Shown here in pieces: positions 54,142 through 63,598 of a DNA stretch of 64,000 nt. The notes under the pieces were generated by a model. The model was given only the letters and a program-made list of their open reading frames with translations. It was not told the DNA's origin and did no database searches. The position numbers and the translations under genes are program-made. The stretch comes from CAIWHR01 sp963843595. Its GTDB lineage: Bacteria > Pseudomonadota > Gammaproteobacteria > Burkholderiales > Casimicrobiaceae. How positions within the stretch are numbered: the stretch's first letter is position 1; each line of letters starts with the position of its first letter. The DNA is taken from NCBI GenBank assembly GCA_963843595.1, contig CAWJLG010000014.1:62001-126000 (forward strand). The letters run 5' to 3'.

Positions 54142-55809
54142 ATGCTGCACGAAAAACCGGCCGGCGTAACCACCCCGGTCCCCGCCTGGTTCCCGCGGGG
54201 GGTGTCCCTGCTGCGCGATCCGACGCTCAACAAGGGCACGGCGTTCACCGCGGCGGAGCGCGATGCGCTGGGCATCCGGGGGCTCCTGCCGCCGCACGTG
54301 TGTTCGCAGGAGGAGCAACTCGCGCGCGTGCTCGCGAGCTTCCGGCGCAAGACCGACAGCCTGGAGAAGTACATCAACCTCACTGCGCTGCACGATCGCA
54401 ACGAGGCGCTGTTCTTCCGGCTCGTTATCGACAACCCGGACGAGATGATGCCGATCATCTACACGCCGACCGTGGGTCTCGCGTGCCAGCAGTTCGGTCA
54501 CATCTTCCAGCGGCCGCGCGGGCTGTTCGTCAGCGCGGCCGATCGCGGGCGCATCGCCAGCGTGCTGCGCAACTGGCCCTACCGCGAGGTGGCGATCATC
54601 GTGGTCACCGACGGCGAGCGGATACTCGGCCTGGGCGACCTCGGCAGCAACGGCATGGGCATCCCCGTCGGCAAGCTCTCGCTCTACACGGCGTGCGCCG
54701 GCGTCCACCCGACGCAATGCCTGCCGGTCCTGCTCGACGTGGGCACCAACAACGAGGCGCTGCGCCACGACACGATGTACCTCGGCGTCCGGCAGCCGCG
54801 GCTTACCGGTGCCGCCTACGACGAACTGGTCGAGGAGTTCATCGCCGCGACCCAGGAGGTGTTCCCGGGAGTCATTGTGCAGTTCGAGGACTTCGCCAAC
54901 CACAACGCGTTCCGTCTGCTGCACAAGTATCGCGACCGCATCCCTTCGTTCAACGACGACATCCAGGGCACCGCCGCCGTCGCGCTGGCCGGCGTGCTCT
55001 CCGCGCTGCGCGTGACCGGCGGCAAGCTGCCCGACCAGAAGCTGCTCTTCATGGGCGCGGGCGAAGCTGCGACCGGCATCGCCGATCTCGCCGTCACCGC
55101 GATGATCGGGCAGGGCATGTCCCCGGCCGCGGCCCGCAGCCGCTGCTGGCTGGTCGACTCGAAGGGTCTGGTCGTCGAGAGCCGCACCGACCTCGCCGCG
55201 CACAAGCGGCCCTATGCGCACCCGCATTCGCCCACCGGTGACTTCCTCGCCGCGGTCAAGGCGCTGCAGCCGACGGCCATCATCGGCGTCGCCGCGACCG
55301 CAGGCACGTTCACGCGCGAGGTCATCGAGGAGATGACGCGTCTCAATCCCCGCCCGATCGTGTTCGCGCTGTCGAACCCGACGTCGAAATCGGAGTGCAC
55401 GGCGATACAGGCCTACGAGTGGAGCGGTGGCCGCGCGCTGTTCGCGAGCGGCAGCCCGTTCGATCCGGTCACGCTGGCCGGCCGGACGTTCGTTCCGCGG
55501 CAGGGCAACAATTCGTACATCTTCCCGGGCGTCGGCCTGGGGGCCATCGCGACGCGGTCGCGGCGCATCACCGACGAGATGTTCATGGCCGCGGTCCATG
55601 CGCTCGCCGAGCAGGTGTCGGGCACGGATCTCGCGCAGGGCAGCCTGTATCCGCCGCTGTCACGCGTGCGCGACGTCTCGGCGCACATCGCGACCGCGGT
55701 CGCGCGGGTGGCGTACGAGCAGGGTCACGCGACGGTGCCGAAGCCGGCCGACCTGGCCGCCTACGTCCGGGCGCAGATGTACGAACCGAGTTACGTGACC
55801 TACGCGTGA
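54142..55809 (+). CDS. maeA: NAD-dependent malic enzyme
   Basis: The 555-residue enzyme decarboxylates malate to pyruvate. It is the long MaeA/SfcA type. Motifs: FRKTDSLEKYINLTALHDRNEALF-like start region, MMPIIYTPTVGLACQQFGH, GLGDLGSNGMGIPVGKL, the metal/substrate motif FNDDIQGTAAVAL, the NAD fold LFMGAGEAATGIAD, and FALSNPTSKSECTAI. The ATG at 54142 has GGAGGAGGAAGA upstream. It lies 70 bases after the oxidoreductase operon and feeds it pyruvate. There is no C-terminal phosphotransacetylase extension as in MaeB. Confidence 0.93.
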   Translation: MLHEKPAGVTTPVPAWFPRGVSLLRDPTLNKGTAFTAAERDALGIRGLLPPHVCSQEEQLARVLASFRRKTDSLEKYINLTALHDRNEALFFRLVIDNPDEMMPIIYTPTVGLACQQFGHIFQRPRGLFVSAADRGRIASVLRNWPYREVAIIVVTDGERILGLGDLGSNGMGIPVGKLSLYTACAGVHPTQCLPVLLDVGTNNEALRHDTMYLGVRQPRLTGAAYDELVEEFIAATQEVFPGVIVQFEDFANHNAFRLLHKYRDRIPSFNDDIQGTAAVALAGVLSALRVTGGKLPDQKLLFMGAGEAATGIADLAVTAMIGQGMSPAAARSRCWLVDSKGLVVESRTDLAAHKRPYAHPHSPTGDFLAAVKALQPTAIIGVAATAGTFTREVIEEMTRLNPRPIVFALSNPTSKSECTAIQAYEWSGGRALFASGSPFDPVTLAGRTFVPRQGNNSYIFPGVGLGAIATRSRRITDEMFMAAVHALAEQVSGTDLAQGSLYPPLSRVRDVSAHIATAVARVAYEQGHATVPKPADLAAYVRAQMYEPSYVTYA

Positions 55810-55974
55810 GGCACGGTCCGCACATCGGTTTGCTCCCGGCGCCGTGCGGCGGCCATGCCTGCGCACCTGCGCCGCGGCAGCGCACGCGCGAAGTCGCATC
55901 GAGCGGCACCGGCCTCGGCGCTGGCCGCCGGGCGCCCCCCGTCGGATAACGACGCCCCGCAAGGAGCCGGCGCA

Positions 55975-57345
55975 GTGGCAGTGCATCGAACGACGAAGGG
56001 CCTCGACATCCCGCTCGGCGGCGAGCCCGTGCAGGCCATCACGCCGGGGGCGCCCTCGACGCTGGTTGGCGTCGTCGGCGCCGACTTCATCGGCCTCAAG
56101 CCATCGCTGCTGGTGCAGCCGGGCGACGTCGTGCGACGCGGGCAGCCGCTATTCGCCGACAAGAAGACACCGGGTGTCGTCCACACGGCGCCGGCCGCAG
56201 GCACGGTGCGTGCCGTCAATCGCGGCGAGATGCGCGCCTTCGAGTCGCTCGTCATCGACGTCGACGACCGCGACGGTCCGGACGCGCAGGTCGCATTCGC
56301 GAGCTTCACCGGGCGCCCTCCCGCCGAACTCGACGCCGCCGCCGTGCGCGCGCTCCTCGTCGAGACCGGACTTTGGACCGCGTTTCGCACGCGGCCCTTC
56401 AGCAAGGTGCCGTCGCCGGACACCACGCCCCATGCCATCTTCGTCACGGCAATGGATACCCGGCCCCACGCGCCTGCCGTCGAGGCCGTGCTCGCGGGAC
56501 GCGAGACCGACTTCCACACCGGACTCGCCGCGATCGCGCGTCTTTGCCCGAATCGGACCTGGCTTTGCAAAGCGGAAGGCTCCGGCATCACCGCGCCGTC
56601 CGGTCTCCCGATCGCCACCGAGGAGTTCGGCGGACCGCATCCGGCGGGCACCGCCGGGTTGCACATCCATCTGTTGAGCCCGGTCCACGTCGAGCGGACC
56701 GTCTGGCACATCGGCTACCAGGACGTCGCGGCGATCGGCCGGCTGTTCGCGACCGGCAAGCTCGACGTCGAACGCGTCGTCTCGCTCGCCGGCCCCGGTG
56801 TCGTGCGGCCGCGACTGCTGCGCACGCGCCTCGGCGCCGCGCTCGACACGCTGACGCATGGCGAACTCGCGCCAGGCGAGCAGCGCGTGATCTCCGGATC
56901 GGCGCTCGACGGCCGCGCGGCAGCCGGCGAGATTTTCGGCTACCTCGGCCGCTATCACCAGCAGATCGCGGTGGTCCCGGAGGGACGCACGCGCGAGCTC
57001 TTCGGCTGGATTGCGCCCGCACGCGACAAGTTCTCGATCTGGGGCGTGACGCTCGGCGCATGGACGAAGGGGCGGCGGCTGCCGCTGACCACGTCGACCA
57101 ACGGCGGACGTCGGGCGATGGTGCCGATCGGCGCCTACGAACGGGTGATGCCGTTCGACCTCATGCCGACGTTCCTTCTGCGCGCACTCCTCACCGGCGA
57201 CGCCGAGCGCGCCGAAGCGCTCGGCTGTCTCGAGCTCGACGAGGAAGACCTCGCGCTGTGCACGTTCGTCTGCCCCGGCAAGATGGAATATGGACCGCTG
57301 CTGCGCTCGATGCTCGCCGGCCTCGCGAAGGAGCATGGGGCATGA
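55975..57345 (+). CDS. nqrA: Na+-translocating NADH:quinone oxidoreductase subunit A
   Basis: The 456-residue cytoplasmic subunit is NqrA: VHRTTKGLDIPLGGEPVQ near the start, FIGLKPSLLVQPGDVVRRGQ, TPGVVHTAPAAGTV, HIGYQDVAAIGRLF and the C-terminal LCTFVCPGKMEYGPLLR. The GTG at 55975 is chosen because AAGGAG lies eight bases upstream and the family start follows immediately. It opens nqrABCDEF. The 165 bases before it hold no gene. Na+-NQR oxidises NADH, reduces ubiquinone and pumps sodium. Confidence 0.94.
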   Translation: MAVHRTTKGLDIPLGGEPVQAITPGAPSTLVGVVGADFIGLKPSLLVQPGDVVRRGQPLFADKKTPGVVHTAPAAGTVRAVNRGEMRAFESLVIDVDDRDGPDAQVAFASFTGRPPAELDAAAVRALLVETGLWTAFRTRPFSKVPSPDTTPHAIFVTAMDTRPHAPAVEAVLAGRETDFHTGLAAIARLCPNRTWLCKAEGSGITAPSGLPIATEEFGGPHPAGTAGLHIHLLSPVHVERTVWHIGYQDVAAIGRLFATGKLDVERVVSLAGPGVVRPRLLRTRLGAALDTLTHGELAPGEQRVISGSALDGRAAAGEIFGYLGRYHQQIAVVPEGRTRELFGWIAPARDKFSIWGVTLGAWTKGRRLPLTTSTNGGRRAMVPIGAYERVMPFDLMPTFLLRALLTGDAERAEALGCLELDEEDLALCTFVCPGKMEYGPLLRSMLAGLAKEHGA

Positions 57346-57445
57346 GCGCGGCGGGCGTAGCCCAGCCCCGGAGGGCGCGTCGCCGCGCGATTGCCCGCGC
57401 CCGACACCCTGCCTTTCGCGTCGACAGAACAGGTGAGGCGGGCGC

Positions 57446-58678
57446 ATGAAATCGCTGCGCGCGCTGCTCGACCGCGTCGCCCCGAACTTCGAGAAAGGCG
57501 GTCGTCTCGAGAAGCTCTATCCGCTGTGGGAGGCGGCGGACACCTTCTTCTACTCGCCGGCGAGCGTGACGAAGACCGGCGCGCACGTGCGCGATGCGCT
57601 GGACCTCAAGCGGATGATGATGCTCGTCGTCATCGCGGCGCTGCCCTGCGTCTACATGGCACTGTGGAACACGGGGCTGCAGGCCAACCTCGCGCTCGAT
57701 CCGGCCAGGGCCGCCGGTCTCACCGGGTGGCGGCACGACGTGATCCGCTGGCTGGGCGTCGGCTACTCGCCCGACAGCTGGATCGCCTGTGTGGTCCACG
57801 GCGCGCTGTATTTCCTGCCGCTCTATGCCGTGACGATGGTCGTCGGCCTGTCGTGGGAGGTGCTGTTCGCGACGATCCGCAAGCTCGAGGTCAACGAGGG
57901 CTTCTTCGTCACGGGCATCCTGTTTCCGCTGATCCTGCCGCCGACCACGCCGCTGTGGCAGGCGGCGCTCGGCATCAGCTTCGGCGTCGTGCTCGCGAAG
58001 GAGGTGTTCGGCGGCACCGGGATGAATTTCGTCAACCCGGCGCTCGCGGCAAGGGCGTTCCTGTTCTTCGCGTATCCCGCCGAGATCTCGGGCGACAAGG
58101 TGTGGACCGCGATTCCGCCGGGCGCCGCCATCGACGGCTTTTCGGGCGCCACGCTGCTCGCGCAGATGCGCGGGATGACCGGCCCGTTCGGGGATCAGCA
58201 TTTCGCATGGATGCGCGCGTTCCTCGGCCTCGAGCCCGGATCGATGGGCGAGACCTCGGCGCTGGCGTGTCTCCTCGGCGCGGTCGTGCTGATCGGCACC
58301 GGCATCGGCTCGTGGCGGACGATGGCGGGCGTGACGCTGGGCACGATCGCGATGGCGAGCCTGCTCAACCTCGTCGGCTCGGCGACCAACCCGTGGTTCG
58401 CCGTGCCGTTCTGGTGGCACATGGTCGCCGGCGGCTGGGCGTTCGGCACCGTGTTCATGGCCACCGATCCGGTCACCTCGCCGTTCTCCGAGCGAGGAAA
58501 ATGGGTCTACGGACTGATGATCGGGGCGCTGGTCGTGTTCATCCGCGTGACGAACCCCGCGTACCCCGAATGCATGATGCTGGTGATCCTGTTCATGAAC
58601 GTCGTCGCGCCGATCATCGACTACGCGCTCGTGAAAGCCAACATCAAACGTCGGATGAAGCGCCGTGCCGAAAACTGA
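57446..58678 (+). CDS. nqrB: Na+-NQR subunit B
   Basis: The 410-residue integral membrane subunit has about ten helices and a covalently bound FMN. The FMN-binding Thr lies in the motif GFSGATLLAQM (about residue 234). Other family sequences: RDALDLKRMMMLVVIAALP near residue 50, GTGMNFVNPALAARAFLFF and TVFMATDPVTSPFSERGKW. It is 100 bases after nqrA, a gap without another gene, and overlaps nqrC by 14 bases. It houses the riboflavin and sodium path. Confidence 0.94.
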   Translation: MKSLRALLDRVAPNFEKGGRLEKLYPLWEAADTFFYSPASVTKTGAHVRDALDLKRMMMLVVIAALPCVYMALWNTGLQANLALDPARAAGLTGWRHDVIRWLGVGYSPDSWIACVVHGALYFLPLYAVTMVVGLSWEVLFATIRKLEVNEGFFVTGILFPLILPPTTPLWQAALGISFGVVLAKEVFGGTGMNFVNPALAARAFLFFAYPAEISGDKVWTAIPPGAAIDGFSGATLLAQMRGMTGPFGDQHFAWMRAFLGLEPGSMGETSALACLLGAVVLIGTGIGSWRTMAGVTLGTIAMASLLNLVGSATNPWFAVPFWWHMVAGGWAFGTVFMATDPVTSPFSERGKWVYGLMIGALVVFIRVTNPAYPECMMLVILFMNVVAPIIDYALVKANIKRRMKRRAEN

Positions 58679-59456
58679 GGGCACCCGCTACACGTTCGTG
58701 TTCGCGACGGTCGTCTCGATCGTCTGTGCGCTGCTGATCGCCGTGTCGGCGGTGGGGCTGCACGAGCGACAAGAGGCCAATGCGCTGCTCTACCGGCAGA
58801 AGAACGTGCTGCTCGCCGCCGGGCTCGCCAAACCCGACGAAGACCTGTCCCGGCGCGAGATCCTCAAGCGCTTCGACGAGCGTATCAAGGTGCGCCTGGT
58901 CGACCTGAAGTCCGGCGAGCTCGTTCCCGAAAACCGACAGGACGCGAGGTCCTATGACCAGCGCAAGGCGCGCAACGATCCGGAACAGAGCCGCACGGCG
59001 CCGCCCAACGACGCGCGGGTGTCGCGTCTGCCGTATCTCGGGGCCGTCTATCTCGTGGCAAAGGGGAACCTGGTCGAGCAGGTCGTCCTGCCGATCGAGG
59101 GCATGGGGATGTGGGGCACGGTCTACGGATTCATCGCCGTCGACCGCGACGGCAACACGGTGCGCGGCCTCACGATCTACGATCAGAAGGAAACCCCGGG
59201 GCTCGGCGGTGAAATCGGCAATCCGCGCTGGCAGTCGCTGTGGCTCGGGCGCAAGATCTACGACGCAGGCTGGGAACCGGCCCTCACCGTGATCAAGGGC
59301 AGCGCCGGCCCACCGGAGCAGGACCCGTACCATATCGACGGTCTGTCCGGTGCGACGATCACCAGCAACGGCATCGCACGCGTGATGAAATTCTGGATGT
59401 CGCAGGATGGCTGGGCGCCGTTCCTGCGCCGTTTTCGCGAGGGGAAGGCGGGATGA
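58665..59456 (+). CDS. nqrC: Na+-NQR subunit C
   Basis: The 263-residue subunit has one N-terminal helix (YTFVFATVVSIVCALLIAVSAV) and a periplasmic FMN-binding domain. The flavinylation motif is DGLSGATITSNG near residue 224, where the Thr carries FMN, attached by ApbE encoded downstream. A conserved patch is GMGMWGTVYGFIAVDRDGNTV. It starts at the GTG at 58665, overlapping nqrB, and ends with an ATGA overlap into nqrD. It is fully in line with the family length. Confidence 0.94.
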   Translation: MPKTEGTRYTFVFATVVSIVCALLIAVSAVGLHERQEANALLYRQKNVLLAAGLAKPDEDLSRREILKRFDERIKVRLVDLKSGELVPENRQDARSYDQRKARNDPEQSRTAPPNDARVSRLPYLGAVYLVAKGNLVEQVVLPIEGMGMWGTVYGFIAVDRDGNTVRGLTIYDQKETPGLGGEIGNPRWQSLWLGRKIYDAGWEPALTVIKGSAGPPEQDPYHIDGLSGATITSNGIARVMKFWMSQDGWAPFLRRFREGKAG

Positions 59457-60097
59457 GTGCCACCGATGCGGTGTTCGGCAGGGAACTGCGCAAGACGCTG
59501 GTCGCGCCGATCGTCGCCAACAACCCGATCGGCGTCCAGGTGCTCGGCATCTGCTCGGCGCTCGCCGTCACGACCCGGATGGACAAGGCGCTGGTGATGG
59601 GCGTCGGCGTGATTCTCGTCACCGCGTTCGCCAATCTGGCCGTGAGCCTGGTGCGCAACTGGACGCCCAACAACATCCGGATCATCGTGCAGCTCGCGGT
59701 GATCGCGACGCTGGTGATCATGGTCGACCAGGTGCTGAAGGCGTACCTGTACGAGATCTCGCTCGAGCTGTCCGTCTACATCGGCCTCATCATCACCAAC
59801 TGCATCGTCATGGGCCGCGCCGAGGGTTTTGCGATGCAGAATCCGCCCTGGCAATCGTTTCTCGACGGCATCGGCAACGGCTTGGGCTACGCCATCGTGC
59901 TGCTGCTGGTCGCTTTCGTCCGCGAATTCTCGGGTGCCGGCAAGGTGTTCGGCTTTACCGTGCTGCCGCTGCACAACACGGGGGGCTGGTACGAACCGAA
60001 CGGGCTGATGCTGCTCGCACCGTCCGCGCTGTTCATCCTCGCGCTCCTCGTCTGGTTGCTGCGCACCCTCAAACCCGAGTTGCAGGAAAAGGACTGA
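59453..60097 (+). CDS. nqrD: Na+-NQR subunit D
   Basis: The 214-residue membrane subunit (six helices) starts with LVAPIVANNPIGVQVLGICSAL, the family signature, and has ISLELSVYIGLIITNCIVMGRA in the middle (with the cysteine that helps bind the intramembrane iron centre) and NGLGYAIVLLLVAFVREFSGAGKVFGF. The ATG at 59453 overlaps the nqrC stop (ATGA). With NqrE it forms a pseudo-symmetric pair. Confidence 0.94.
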   Translation: MSATDAVFGRELRKTLVAPIVANNPIGVQVLGICSALAVTTRMDKALVMGVGVILVTAFANLAVSLVRNWTPNNIRIIVQLAVIATLVIMVDQVLKAYLYEISLELSVYIGLIITNCIVMGRAEGFAMQNPPWQSFLDGIGNGLGYAIVLLLVAFVREFSGAGKVFGFTVLPLHNTGGWYEPNGLMLLAPSALFILALLVWLLRTLKPELQEKD

Positions 60098-60121
60098 CCG
60101 GGCGCTTCCGGAACGATCGTC

Positions 60122-60736
60122 ATGGAGCATTACCTCAACCTGCTGATCAAGTCCATGTTCCTCGAGAACATGGCGCTCGCGTTCTTCCTCGGCATGTGCT
60201 CGTTCCTCGCGTGCTCGAAGAAGGTCGAGACCGCCCTCGGTCTCGGCGTCGCCGTCGTGTTCGTCCAGGTGCTCACGGTGCCGATGAACCAGCTGATCCT
60301 GCACCACCTGCTCGCCGAGGGCTCGCTGTCGTGGCTCTCGCCCGCGCTCGCCACGGTCGACCTGGGCTTCCTGTCGTTCATCCTGTTCATCTCCACGATC
60401 GCCGCGGCAACCCAGGTCGTCGAGATGGCCGTCGAGCGCTTCGCCCCCGCGCTGTACACGACGCTGGGCGTGTTCCTGCCGCTGATCGCCGTCAACTGCG
60501 TGATCCTCGCCGGGTCGCTGTTCATGCAGGAGCGCGACTACACCTTCGGCGAGAGCGTGGTCTACGCGTTCGGCTCCGGGCTGGGCTGGATGCTCGCGAT
60601 CGTCGCGATGGCCGCGATCCGCGAAAAGATGGCCTACTCGGATGTGCCCGCCGGCCTCAAGGGGCTCGGCATCACCTTCATGACCGCCGGGCTGATGTCG
60701 ATGGCATTCATGGTGTTCTCGGGCATCCAGCTCTGA
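60122..60736 (+). CDS. nqrE: Na+-NQR subunit E
   Basis: The 204-residue membrane subunit has six helices and family motifs NLLIKSMFLENMALAFFLGMC near the N-terminus and FLPLIAVNCVILAGSLFMQER in the centre, each with a conserved Cys predicted to ligate the intramembrane iron centre with NqrD. The C-terminal MTAGLMSMAFMVFSGIQL is typical. It begins 24 bases after nqrD and ends 14 bases before nqrF. Confidence 0.94.
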   Translation: MEHYLNLLIKSMFLENMALAFFLGMCSFLACSKKVETALGLGVAVVFVQVLTVPMNQLILHHLLAEGSLSWLSPALATVDLGFLSFILFISTIAAATQVVEMAVERFAPALYTTLGVFLPLIAVNCVILAGSLFMQERDYTFGESVVYAFGSGLGWMLAIVAMAAIREKMAYSDVPAGLKGLGITFMTAGLMSMAFMVFSGIQL

Positions 60737-60750
60737 AGGCGGCGGCCGCG

Positions 60751-61974
60751 ATGGGCGAAATCATCTCCGGCATCGTGCTGTTCACCGCCATCACGCTGGC
60801 GCTGGTGGCGCTGCTGCTCGCCGCCAAGCGCAAGCTCGTCGCGCACGGCGACGTGTCGATCGTCATCAACGATGATCCCGCGAACGCGCTGAAGGTGCCG
60901 GCTGGCGGCACGCTCCTCGGTACGCTCGCGGAGCACAAGATCTTCATTCCGTCCGCCTGCGGCGGCAAGGGCGCCTGCGGCGTCTGCGAAGTCATCGTCC
61001 GCGAGGGCGGCGGCGACCTCCTGCCGACGGAGACCGGGTACATCAGCCGCGGCGAAGCGAAGCGTGGCCACCGTCTCGCCTGCCAGGTGAAGGTCAAGCG
61101 CGACATGAAGGTCGAGATCGCGCCGGAGATCTTCGACGTCCGCAAGTGGACGTGCAAAGTCGTGTCCAACCGCAACGTCGCGACGTTCATCAAGGAACTG
61201 AAGCTCGCGCTGCCGGAAGGCGAGGAAGTCCCGTTCCGCGCCGGCGGCTACGTGCAGATCACCTGCCCGCCGCATACGCTCGACTTCAGGAGCTTCGACA
61301 TCGATCCGCAGTTCCGCGCGGACTGGGACCGCTTCGACCTGTGGCGGTTCACGTCGGCGACGACGGCGCCCATCGAGCGCGCGTACTCGATGGCGAACTA
61401 TCCGCTGGAGAAGGGCCTGCTGCTGTTCACGATCCGCATCGCGTTCCCGCCCGGGTACCGCGAGGACATTCCGCCGGGGATCATGAGTTCGTGGATCTTC
61501 AATCTCAAGCCCGGCGACGAAGTGACCGTGTCCGGCCCGTTCGGCGAGTTCTTCGCCCGCGAGACCGACAAGGAGATGTGCTTCATCGGCGGCGGCGCCG
61601 GAATGGCGCCGATGCGCTCGCACATCTTCGACCAGTTCAAGCGGCTCGGGACGAAGCGCAAGGTGTCGTTCTGGTACGGCGCGCGCAGCCTGCGCGAGAC
61701 GTTCTACGTCGAGGAGTTCGAGACGCTGCAGCGGGAGAACCCGAACTTCACCTGGCACCTCGCGCTGTCCGAGCCGCTCCCCGAAGACGACTGGAGCGGA
61801 CCGACCGGGTTCATTCACAACGTGCTGCACGAGCGCTTCCTGAAGGATCATCCGGCGCCGGAGGACATCGAGTACTACATGTGCGGTCCGGGGGTGATGA
61901 ACAAGGCGGTGATCGCGATGCTGCTGAACCTCGGCGTCGACCGCGAGAACATCATGCTCGACGATTTCGGCTGA
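60751..61974 (+). CDS. nqrF: Na+-NQR subunit F (NADH-oxidising)
   Basis: The 407-residue subunit takes electrons from NADH. It has one N-terminal helix (ISGIVLFTAITLALVALLLAA), a [2Fe-2S] ferredoxin domain with CGGKGACGVCEV and a later C in LACQVKV, an FAD-binding domain with ERAYSMANYP, and an NADH domain with CFIGGGAGMAPMRSH and CGPGVMNKAVIAMLL near the C-terminus. The terminal MLDDFG is conserved. The order and spacing continue the operon. Confidence 0.95.
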   Translation: MGEIISGIVLFTAITLALVALLLAAKRKLVAHGDVSIVINDDPANALKVPAGGTLLGTLAEHKIFIPSACGGKGACGVCEVIVREGGGDLLPTETGYISRGEAKRGHRLACQVKVKRDMKVEIAPEIFDVRKWTCKVVSNRNVATFIKELKLALPEGEEVPFRAGGYVQITCPPHTLDFRSFDIDPQFRADWDRFDLWRFTSATTAPIERAYSMANYPLEKGLLLFTIRIAFPPGYREDIPPGIMSSWIFNLKPGDEVTVSGPFGEFFARETDKEMCFIGGGAGMAPMRSHIFDQFKRLGTKRKVSFWYGARSLRETFYVEEFETLQRENPNFTWHLALSEPLPEDDWSGPTGFIHNVLHERFLKDHPAPEDIEYYMCGPGVMNKAVIAMLLNLGVDRENIMLDDFG

Positions 61975-62017
61975 TCCGGCACCGGCGAACGTGGATCGAA
62001 ATGAAAAGGAACGCGCG

Positions 62018-62470
62018 ATGAACGAATTGACGGTCGAGGCGGTGATACGCGACCGCAACACCGACGAATTGATCTCGGTACCGGCGGCGGGGACGGTCAG
62101 CGAGGCCATCGACGTGATGGCCGCGCGCGAGATCGGCGCGGTGCTGGCGATGACCGAGGACGGGCTCGTTGCCGGCATCTTCTCGGAGCGCGACCTCCTC
62201 TCGCGCGTCGTCCAGGCCGGGCGCGACCCGAAGACGACGCCGCTGTCGCTGGTGATGACCCGCGACGTGCGCTTCGTGTCCCCCGGAACGACGATCGAGG
62301 CGGCGCTCGCGCTGATGCACGTCCACCGCTTTCGCCACCTGCTGGTCATCGACGGGCCGAAGGTCTACGGCCTCATTTCGATGCGCGATCTCGTCTACCA
62401 GATGATCCGGCACGGCGAAGGCCGCTTCGAGGCGGCGGTGCGCCACGCCGCCGGCGCACCGCGGACCTGA
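62018..62470 (+). CDS. CBS-domain protein in the nqr operon
   Basis: The 150-residue protein has two CBS motifs in tandem: VPAAGTVSEAIDVMAAREIGAVLAM with LVAGIFSERDLLSRVV, then VSPGTTIEAALALMHVHRFRHLLVI with KVYGLISMRDLVYQMI. CBS pairs bind adenosine ligands (AMP, ATP, NADH) and regulate partners. It lies 43 bases after nqrF and 50 before apbE, all on one strand, so it may report energy state to the pump. The ATG at 62018 has AAAGGA upstream, making it preferable to the GTG at 61991. Confidence 0.88.
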   Translation: MNELTVEAVIRDRNTDELISVPAAGTVSEAIDVMAAREIGAVLAMTEDGLVAGIFSERDLLSRVVQAGRDPKTTPLSLVMTRDVRFVSPGTTIEAALALMHVHRFRHLLVIDGPKVYGLISMRDLVYQMIRHGEGRFEAAVRHAAGAPRT

Positions 62471-62520
62471 GCCGGCCTTGACGACGCGCACATAGCCGAA
62501 TTTCGCAGCGGAGCCACTCC

Positions 62521-63588
62521 ATGGACACTCTTCTTTCCCCGCGCCGCCGCATCGTCCTGCAGGCGCTCGGTGCCGCCGCGCTGCTCGTCGCCTGCGGCGA
62601 GCGCCGCGGCGCGGCCGTTGCGCCGGTCGCCGAATTCCGCGGACCGACGATGGGCTCGAGCTATTCGCTCAAGATCGCCGGTGGGAATCTCTCCGCCGCG
62701 GCGCAGGCAGCGGCGCACGACGCGGTGCGCGCCGCACTGGATCGCGTCGACGTCGCCATGTCGACGCACCGGCCGGATTCGGAGCTCTCGCACTTCAATC
62801 GTCACAACGCGGCGACCGGTTTCGCGCTGTCGCCGGACACGTTTGCCGTATTCGCGCTGGGCGAGCGGGTGAGCGAAATGACGGGCGGCGCTTTCGACAT
62901 CACCGTCGGCCCGATCGTCGACGCCTGGGGTTTCGGGCCGCGGCGCGAATTCCGCATCGTCGGTGCGGCAGAGGTCGGCGCGCTGGAAAGCAGCGTGGGC
63001 TGGCGAATGCTCGCGCTGGATGGCGCCGCGCACACCGTGACGAAATCGCAACCGGAAGTCCGGGCCGATCTTTCCGGCATCGCCAAAGGCTACGGCGTCG
63101 ACGAAGCCGCACGTGCGCTCGACGCGCTGGGGTTCGAGCGATACATGATCGAAGCCGGCGGCGAGGTCCGCGCCCGCGGGGTCAACGGCGAGGGCCGGCC
63201 GTGGCGGATCGGCATCGAGCAACCGGACGCGAACCCGCAGCGCGCGCGCTACGTGGTACCGCTCGCCGGACGGTCGCTCGCCACCTCCGGCGACTACCGG
63301 ATCTACTTCGAGCGCGACGGAACGCGGTATTGCCACGAGATCGACCCGGCGACGGGCCGGCCGATCGCCAACGGCGTGGCATCGGTGAGTGTCGCCGCCG
63401 ACGAGTGCGCGCTCGCCGACGCGCTGGCGACGGCGCTGATGGTGATGGGACCGGAACGCGGGTTCGCCTTCGCCACGGCACAGCACCTGGCGGCGCATTT
63501 CGTCGTGCGCACGGGAGACGGCAGGCTCGTCGACCGGATGACACCCGACTTCGCCGCGCTCGGCGGCCAGGCGCTGGAAGCGGCGTAG
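62521..63588 (+). CDS. apbE: FAD:protein FMN transferase
   Basis: The 355-residue lipoprotein attaches FMN to Thr in SGAT motifs, here of NqrB and NqrC. The lipobox is ALLVACGE (Cys22 or so). Family motifs: GPTMGSSYSLK, AMSTHRPDSELSHFN, GGAFDITVGPIVDAWGFG, DLSGIAKGYGVDEAA, and RYCHEIDPATGRPIANGVASVSV near the C-terminus. It acts in the periplasm. Its place between nqr and nqrM is the common maturation arrangement. Confidence 0.94.
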   Translation: MDTLLSPRRRIVLQALGAAALLVACGERRGAAVAPVAEFRGPTMGSSYSLKIAGGNLSAAAQAAAHDAVRAALDRVDVAMSTHRPDSELSHFNRHNAATGFALSPDTFAVFALGERVSEMTGGAFDITVGPIVDAWGFGPRREFRIVGAAEVGALESSVGWRMLALDGAAHTVTKSQPEVRADLSGIAKGYGVDEAARALDALGFERYMIEAGGEVRARGVNGEGRPWRIGIEQPDANPQRARYVVPLAGRSLATSGDYRIYFERDGTRYCHEIDPATGRPIANGVASVSVAADECALADALATALMVMGPERGFAFATAQHLAAHFVVRTGDGRLVDRMTPDFAALGGQALEAA

Positions 63589-63598
63589 ACTGGGCGTG

